The notes beneath the pieces are model-generated. The model saw only the letters and a program-made list of their open reading frames with translations, was not told the DNA's origin and made no database searches. This document shows positions 7,581 through 12,052 of a stretch of DNA of 12,052 nucleotides, piece by piece. The position numbers and the translations under genes were made by a program. Source of the DNA: CAYXRK01 sp964467615 (lineage in GTDB: Bacteria > Hydrogenedentota > Hydrogenedentia > Hydrogenedentales > GCA-2746185); NCBI GenBank assembly GCA_964467615.1, contig CAYXRK010000152.1, positions 1 to 12,052 of the forward strand, read 5' to 3'. The stretch's first letter is position 1; each line of letters opens with the position of its first letter.

Positions 7581-8078
7581 GGTGACGATAGTATCGCATT
7601 GCTCGTAGGGATGGATATCGCAACGAAGACTGTCGATCCGCGTATCGGAAGGTAACCCGTACGGAAAAGGGGACGGGCGGAGAGGTCACGATCTCGACTT
7701 CAGCAATGCCGAACCACGCGCCGAATCGGATCCCGTGTCTGTCCTCGTTGAGGTCGCGAGCAGTTCATTCGGGTAATTCCGTCGGAAGAGTCCACCCGCG
7801 CGTCCGGTCCGGTCACGCAAAGTTCTTGCCACACGCCCCCGCAAAGTGGCGGGAATCTCCAGAATCTGCATTCGCCGCGCGAACGCGAACACCACCGGCC
7901 TTCCTATTTCCAACCGATTCACGACGATTGCCTAATGGGACTGGCCGTGCGTACCATAGCCAGGTCCTTTTGGCGCGCCGAGGATTTGGCCGGGGACGGC
8001 TTGAATCTTCGCGCCTGCTGAGGATTTCGTCAACTTAACTCTTTCGAGGGCAGCTCGAGTCGCGAGCCAATACTACTC
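7581..8078. other. Divergent intergenic region, 498 bases, no gene recognised
   Basis: This spacer lies between the minus-strand SpoIID-type gene and the plus-strand methyltransferase gene, so both upstream control regions should be here. Open frames in it (7706-8038 plus, 7686-7922 minus) have arginine/serine/proline-rich translations without recognisable motifs, and I reject them. Visible structures are an 11-base palindrome CGATAGTATCG (7586-7596), six bases before the SpoIID start on its side, and small hairpins at 7838-7853 (CCCGC/GCGGG) and 8053-8067. I could not find a convincing -35/-10 pair for either gene. Confidence 0.6.
8053..8067 (+). promoter_or_regulatory. Hairpin at the ribosome-site position of the FkbM-type gene
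   Basis: GCTCG (8053-8057) pairs perfectly with CGAGC (8063-8067) around a five-base loop, ending 11 bases before the ATG at 8079. There is no recognisable Shine-Dalgarno sequence between it and the start. It may affect translation initiation, but a five-base-pair stem can arise by chance in GC-rich DNA. Confidence 0.3.
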
Positions 8079-8912
8079 ATGAAGTCGAATTCGATTGTGA
8101 AACAGAAATTGTTGGGCGGCGCGATTGGAAGTGCCGCGTTGTCTCTTCGCGACAAACTCGAAATTCTTCACGCCGCTTACACAAGCTCGGAAAGGCTAGG
8201 CACCATTGCAAACAACCAACTGGCAACGAAACTCGTAACAAGAATATGTCAGTCTCACAAGACTTTTATTGATGTCGGAGCACATATCGGCTCGATCATT
8301 TCTGAAGTCGCGTACCGCGATTCTTCCGTAAGAATCGTCGCTATCGAGGCTGTTCCAGAAAAAATTGTAAGACTACGGCGAAAGTTTCCGTCCATTGAGC
8401 TTCACCATTGCGCGGCCGGTGAGTCGTCGGGGGAGGTTTCGTTCTTCGTAAACGTTGGCCAGTCAGCGTATAGCTCGCTTCTTAGACCGGCCGGCGCAGC
8501 GGAACACGCGGTTTCCGAAATAAGGGTGCCTCTCAAGAGATTGGATGAACTCGTGTCATCGAACGAGGTCGATGTCATCAAGATTGACGTGGAAGGTGCG
8601 GAACTGGGGGTCCTTCGTGGTAGTGCGAATATATTGAAGAACTGTCGCCCAACGATAATGTTCGAGAGTTCCTGGTCCGGCAATGATCTTGGGTATACAA
8701 AGGAAGCACTGTATCAATTCTTGTCTTCAATCGACTACGCCGTACTTATACCCAATCGCGTCGCCCATAACGATCCTGGACTCTCTCAAGACGGATTTGT
8801 AGAAAGTCACCTGTATCCGCGGCGGACCATAAATTACTTCGCTGTTCCGAACCAGCGGCGCGTCGAAATCAGAAACCGGGCACGCAACATCCTCGAAATC
8901 CCAAATGCCTAA
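8079..8912 (+). CDS. FkbM-family SAM-dependent methyltransferase
   Basis: FkbM-type enzymes transfer a methyl group from S-adenosylmethionine, usually to a hydroxyl of a sugar or polyketide. Many sit in cell-surface polysaccharide clusters. This 277-residue protein has the family core: motif I FIDVGAHIGSI (63-73) binding SAM, an acidic residue ending the next strand in VAIEAVPE (87-94), the central strand, and the diagnostic DVIKIDVEGAELGVLRG (165-181). The first 60 residues and the tail after about 255 are not assigned. There is no signal peptide, so it should act in the cytoplasm. Base composition differs from its neighbours: 60-base stretches I counted gave about 40-48% GC, against about 65% in a secA stretch, and AAA, ATA and TTT codons are more frequent. 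This hints at recent acquisition. No glycan cluster is visible upstream, and a candidate promoter separates it from the next gene. The substrate cannot be told from the sequence. Confidence 0.87.
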   Translation: MKSNSIVKQKLLGGAIGSAALSLRDKLEILHAAYTSSERLGTIANNQLATKLVTRICQSHKTFIDVGAHIGSIISEVAYRDSSVRIVAIEAVPEKIVRLRRKFPSIELHHCAAGESSGEVSFFVNVGQSAYSSLLRPAGAAEHAVSEIRVPLKRLDELVSSNEVDVIKIDVEGAELGVLRGSANILKNCRPTIMFESSWSGNDLGYTKEALYQFLSSIDYAVLIPNRVAHNDPGLSQDGFVESHLYPRRTINYFAVPNQRRVEIRNRARNILEIPNA

Positions 8913-9112
8913 GCGCGGTCCCGTTTCGCCGAATCCTTCGTTGATCTGAACCCTATTGGGCGTCGGGCGACTCCGCGAGGACGAACTCTGACCCTCACGA
9001 AGCGATGGTGCCCACTCTAATCAAACTGGTAAGAGGAGTTCTAGCTACGAGATCTAGATTCCATACGTTGAACACCGTGCGAACTAGGGTGTGGATCGGG
9101 CTTAAGGTACAA

Positions 9113-9143
9113 TTGACTATCGAGGCTGCAAGGGTGAGGTAAT
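9113..9143 (+). promoter_or_regulatory. Candidate promoter for the glycosyltransferase-like gene and GH9 lipoprotein
   Basis: TTGACT (9113-9118) matches five of six -35 bases. After 19 bases, GGTAAT (9138-9143) matches four of six -10 bases and is preceded directly by TGA, an extended -10 form. Transcription would start near 9150, about 35 bases before the GTG start. This was identified by eye; the spacing is slightly long. Confidence 0.35.
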
Positions 9144-9172
9144 GAGGTCACGGTGTGTTGGCCCGATGAGAC

Positions 9173-9177
9173 GGAGG
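9173..9177 (+). promoter_or_regulatory. Ribosome binding site deciding the GTG start of the DUF6492-type gene
   Basis: A perfect GGAGG core lies 7 bases before the GTG at 9185-9187. It is the strongest Shine-Dalgarno sequence in the window and supports the non-ATG start. Confidence 0.75.
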
Positions 9178-9184
9178 ATTCTGC

Positions 9185-10120
9185 GTGACGCCGATCCAAG
9201 AGTTCGTATACGAGGGCGGTGTGGCGCAACGGTCTGAGGGTTTCGGCGCGGTCAGAAGTCCGTCATTCGCGTTTGTTACGTTGTGTGCGCGAACCGACTT
9301 CGATCGCTGTCGATTGTTGCTCAATTCGATGGAGGATCGCGTAGATCGGGCGATACCGCATTATCTCGCGGTGGATCGGCTCGACGTCGGCGCGTTTGGG
9401 GAATTCGCGCGGGACAACGTCCGGGTCGTCGCCGTGGAGGACATCCTGCCATGGTGGATACGGCGTTTTCCGGGAGCGAAAAAATGGTGGGCGAGCCTTA
9501 AGTCTCTGCCGATTCGCAACTGGCTTCTTCAGCAGTACGTGAAACTGAGTTTACCCGTACAGGCTGCCGAGGACGTATTCTTATTTGTAGATACTGACGT
9601 GGCATTCGTTCGTCCGTTCGACCCGAGGTCCTTCGTTCGAGATGGGAAAGTGCGACTATTTCGGGTCCCCGGCGCAAACCCCGTGGAGCACGCGCAATGG
9701 CATCGCACGGCAGGTAAACTGTTAGGGCTTCCGGTTCAGGACTACTACGGAGCGTCGTACATTGGCAACATAGTATCGTGGCGGAAGGACTGCGTTCGCG
9801 CGTTGCACGAACGCATTGAGCGCGTTTCGGGACGGCCCTGGCTGGAGGCCGTTGCGCGACATTGGCACCTCTCCGAATACGTACTCTATGGTGCGCACGC
9901 GGAACACGTATTGGGGGACGACGCGGGACACTACTATGACGATCTGGTAGTCTGTCATGCGCGGTGGAAGCCGGATCCCATGACCGACGACGAACTCGCG
10001 GCGTTTTTTGGCGGCCTTCGCGAGCATCATGTCGCTATAATGTTGACGGGTAAGGCACGGGTATCGCCCGACCGCTATGCGCGCTATGTTCTTCGTCAAA
10101 ACGCCGCGGATGCGCGCTGA
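9185..10120 (+). CDS. DUF6492-type glycosyltransferase-like protein
   Basis: The 311-residue protein resembles the DUF6492 family, which is placed among GT-A-fold glycosyltransferase-like proteins of polysaccharide loci; no reaction is firmly established for it. Visible motifs are SFAFVTLCARTDFDRCRLLL (27-46, first strand and helix of the nucleotide-sugar fold), VFLFVDTDVAFVRPFD (131-146) containing a DxD-type metal motif Asp136-Thr-Asp138, YGASYIGNIVSWRK (188-201) and HLSEYVLYGAH (228-238). There is no signal peptide or membrane segment, so a cytoplasmic location is likely. The start is GTG with a perfect GGAGG seven bases upstream. The stop (10118-10120) is nine bases before the next ATG, so it is almost certainly co-transcribed with the GH9 lipoprotein. 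The acceptor and the donor sugar are unknown, and I infer a role in an exported or surface glycan. GC content is similar to the housekeeping genes. Confidence 0.78.
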   Translation: MTPIQEFVYEGGVAQRSEGFGAVRSPSFAFVTLCARTDFDRCRLLLNSMEDRVDRAIPHYLAVDRLDVGAFGEFARDNVRVVAVEDILPWWIRRFPGAKKWWASLKSLPIRNWLLQQYVKLSLPVQAAEDVFLFVDTDVAFVRPFDPRSFVRDGKVRLFRVPGANPVEHAQWHRTAGKLLGLPVQDYYGASYIGNIVSWRKDCVRALHERIERVSGRPWLEAVARHWHLSEYVLYGAHAEHVLGDDAGHYYDDLVVCHARWKPDPMTDDELAAFFGGLREHHVAIMLTGKARVSPDRYARYVLRQNAADAR

Positions 10121-10124
10121 GGGA
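10119..10124 (+). promoter_or_regulatory. Ribosome binding site of the GH9 lipoprotein, overlapping the upstream stop codon
   Basis: GAGGGA begins inside the TGA stop of the preceding gene and lies five bases before the ATG at 10130. This fits translational coupling of the two genes. Confidence 0.5.
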
Positions 10125-10129
10125 CTGCA

Positions 10130-12052
10130 ATGGATTCAATCCGAGGATCGTGCGCTGCCGCGTTGGTTTCGATTTTGGCGGCGTGCGGGTCGTCATCACA
10201 GCCGAAGGCCGATTCGGAATACGCACCGGATCCAAAGCTGGCCGCGTTGCCGGCCGATCGAGAAGGCGCGTTTCCGATCATGCAGCCGGAGTACGCGGGA
10301 GTCGAACAACTGTTGGTGTTGTCCGATCGCTGGATCGTCGTTGTAACGGACAATATCCCTGCGATTAGCGCGCAGGTCGATGCGCTGTCGGGAGGAGAGT
10401 ACTCGAAGATTTTGGACCGCGCGGCAGCCAAAGCGAGCGCAAAAGGCGAAACGCCGAGGAACTTCAACTCGGGCGCCCAGGAGGTTTGGGACCGTTATGC
10501 GGCGAAGGCGCGCGAGGCAGCAGGTGAGCGGGAGTGGGGGAAACCGGAATTCTACACGGTCCAGAGCGGCGCGGACGCGAACTACGCCGACGCGAAACCC
10601 CCGACGCGGGCGAAGTGCGTTCCGGTAGGCGTTGGCGGGCCCCGGTTTAGAGGCGCACCGCAATGGCACTTTCTGCACTACGGGTATCTAGAGTTGCCTT
10701 CGCCGATGAAATCCGGAGGTCAATACGACGTGACGCTGAAGGATGGACGGCGCGTGTCGTTCCTGTATGACGAAATGCGGACGGTGTCGCGCGCTATCAA
10801 GGTGAACCAAGTCGGCTACCTGGCGGACTCGGCGCACAAGTACGCCTACGTCGGAGCACATTTCTACGGGTTGGGGCCTCTCTCGATCGCGAACGAAAGC
10901 CGCTTCAAGGTAGTCGACGCAGCGACGGGAAAATCGGTGCTCGAAGGGCCGGTGACACTGCGATCGGAGGATATCAAGGCCAATGCCCGGAACGGAGAAA
11001 GCGAACTCGGCCTGTACGGTGAGCGCATCTACGAAATCGATCTCGGCGAACTGAAGACGGAGGGCGTTTTCTTCATTTCCGTCCCTGGCGTGGGCAGGTC
11101 TTGGCCGTTTGCCAACGGCGCGTCGACCTACGGGGAAGTGTTCTACACTTCCACCCGGGGGCTGTACCATCAGCGGTGTGGTATTGCTTACGAAGAGCCA
11201 TACACACAGTGGAAACGCGTCCGCTGTCACACGACACCCGTCTTTGAATGCGATTTGGTCGCTTTCGGAATCGGAAACTTTGACAGACCAGAGGACTTAG
11301 ATCGATTCGACGTGGTCGGTGCGACCACCGACCGTTCACGCTCGACGAAGGACGTGGTCGGCGGTTGGCACGACGCGGCTGACTGGGACCGGAACAATGC
11401 GCACTACATCAACATTTACGATCTCCTGTACGCTTACGAAATCCGGCCTGGTGCGTTTGCAGACGGACAATTGAATATTCCGGAGTCGGGAAATGGAATC
11501 CCCGATGTTCTGGATGAGGCGGAATTCGGCCTCGCCGTTTGGACGAAAAGCATGACGCCGCAAGGTGGTGTGTCGGGGACGGTCGAGACGTGGACACATC
11601 CGTCACTCAACGCCGACGTGGACTACGCGTTCTCGCGGCGGACGCGTTGGGATTCACTGAACTATGCGGCCGCCGCAGCGCAATTGGCGCTTCATCTCGG
11701 GAGTTTCGACGCGAGCCGAAGCGCGCGGTATCGAGAACTGGCGGAGCGGGCGTTCGGATTCGGGAGCGATCCCGCGAATTCGTTAGGCCGCATTACTATT
11801 AACGCCAAGAAAGGCAGAGGCAAAGGTGCGGCTTACAGTGTCAATTGGGAAGAGAAAGATGACTATATTCGGCCTTATCTCTTGCACGCGAAGTCGCGGC
11901 TCTTTCTATTGACGAATGATCGGAAGTACTTGGACGGAATTGAGGAACTGGCCCCGGCGTGTCCGCCGCCTAGTACGTTTCCGTACGGCTTTCGGACTAT
12001 CTGGCCGTGGATTTTCTACTCGCTGGCCCGAAATGAGCCTAAAATTGTAAGC
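10130..12052 (+). CDS. Lipoprotein glycoside hydrolase family 9 (cellulase-like), 3' end cut by window
   Basis: The frame stays open for all 641 codons to the window edge. A short signal ends in the lipobox LAAC (16-19), so Cys19 should be lipidated and the protein anchored in the envelope. Residues about 45-180 match nothing I recognise. HYGYLELPSPMKSGGQYDV (183-201) leads to VSRAIKVNQVGY (219-230), the usual opening of the immunoglobulin-like domain preceding many GH9 catalytic modules. The catalytic domain begins near 385: GGWHDAADWD (411-420) is the DAGD-type motif with the aspartates that activate water (Asp415, Asp418), and NIPESGNGIPDVLDEAEFGL (449-468) is a GH9 hallmark. The glutamate acid catalyst expected near the C-terminus lies beyond the window, so activity cannot be judged. 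GH9 enzymes are inverting, mostly beta-1,4-glucanases, with some exo-acting glucosaminidases and others. Start at ATG 10130, nine bases after the upstream stop. Confidence 0.88.
   Translation, partial: MDSIRGSCAAALVSILAACGSSSQPKADSEYAPDPKLAALPADREGAFPIMQPEYAGVEQLLVLSDRWIVVVTDNIPAISAQVDALSGGEYSKILDRAAAKASAKGETPRNFNSGAQEVWDRYAAKAREAAGEREWGKPEFYTVQSGADANYADAKPPTRAKCVPVGVGGPRFRGAPQWHFLHYGYLELPSPMKSGGQYDVTLKDGRRVSFLYDEMRTVSRAIKVNQVGYLADSAHKYAYVGAHFYGLGPLSIANESRFKVVDAATGKSVLEGPVTLRSEDIKANARNGESELGLYGERIYEIDLGELKTEGVFFISVPGVGRSWPFANGASTYGEVFYTSTRGLYHQRCGIAYEEPYTQWKRVRCHTTPVFECDLVAFGIGNFDRPEDLDRFDVVGATTDRSRSTKDVVGGWHDAADWDRNNAHYINIYDLLYAYEIRPGAFADGQLNIPESGNGIPDVLDEAEFGLAVWTKSMTPQGGVSGTVETWTHPSLNADVDYAFSRRTRWDSLNYAAAAAQLALHLGSFDASRSARYRELAERAFGFGSDPANSLGRITINAKKGRGKGAAYSVNWEEKDDYIRPYLLHAKSRLFLLTNDRKYLDGIEELAPACPPPSTFPYGFRTIWPWIFYSLARNEPKIVS

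Noticed and set aside
7686..7922. 78-codon minus-strand frame in the divergent spacer
   Set aside because: There is no ribosome site and no recognisable motif, and the arginine-rich composition is typical of non-coding GC-rich DNA. A small real gene cannot be fully excluded.
7706..8038. 110-codon plus-strand frame in the divergent spacer
   Set aside because: The translation is arginine/serine/proline-rich with no domain or signal, there is no ribosome site, and it overlaps an equally long minus-strand frame.
9041..9229. 62-codon minus-strand frame before the DUF6492-type gene
   Set aside because: It overlaps the start, ribosome site and candidate promoter of the plus-strand gene and has no coding features.

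Overview
The window looks like a chromosomal segment from a GC-rich, Gram-negative-type bacterium. The cues are a full-length SecA with a C-terminal zinc tail, an exported SpoIID/LytB-type protein outside any sporulation context, an outer-surface lipoprotein glycosidase with a clear lipobox, and genes at roughly 60-65% GC. Lineages such as Planctomycetota, Hydrogenedentota or a related environmental phylum would fit. The sequence alone does not fix the taxon, and this placement is inference.

Layout. From 63 to 7580 every gene lies on the minus strand; from 8079 to the right edge every gene lies on the plus strand. Read in the direction of transcription, the left half is: a SpoIID-type peptidoglycan protein (7580-5973), anhydro-MurNAc kinase anmK (5971-4811), a small four-helix membrane protein (4793-4365), the RNA ligase rtcB (4270-3068), and the protein-export ATPase secA (2825-63). 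SpoIID and anmK are separated by one base, and anmK and the membrane protein by 17 bases, so these three look like one transcription unit. A 94-base gap precedes rtcB. A 242-base gap holding an imperfect inverted repeat built from GTTCAA units precedes secA, which probably has its own promoter.

The right half starts after a 498-base divergent spacer in which I see no gene. It contains an FkbM-type methyltransferase (8079-8912) of visibly lower GC. A 272-base gap with a candidate promoter follows, then a DUF6492-type glycosyltransferase-like protein (9185-10120). Nine bases later comes a lipoprotein of glycoside hydrolase family 9 (10130 to the window end, incomplete), which carries an unassigned N-terminal region of about 180-200 residues.

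How the genes work together. The most informative neighbourhood is spoIID-anmK. SpoIID-type enzymes are lytic transglycosylases that leave 1,6-anhydro-MurNAc ends, and AnmK returns 1,6-anhydro-MurNAc to metabolism as MurNAc-6-phosphate. The pair therefore reads as a wall-cleavage and recycling module, with an unknown membrane protein as third member. The right-hand genes read as surface-glycan functions: a methyltransferase, a glycosyltransferase-like enzyme, and a surface-anchored glycosidase probably co-transcribed with it. secA and rtcB are housekeeping genes with all expected motifs. I found no tRNA, rRNA, CRISPR array, insertion sequence or phage gene.
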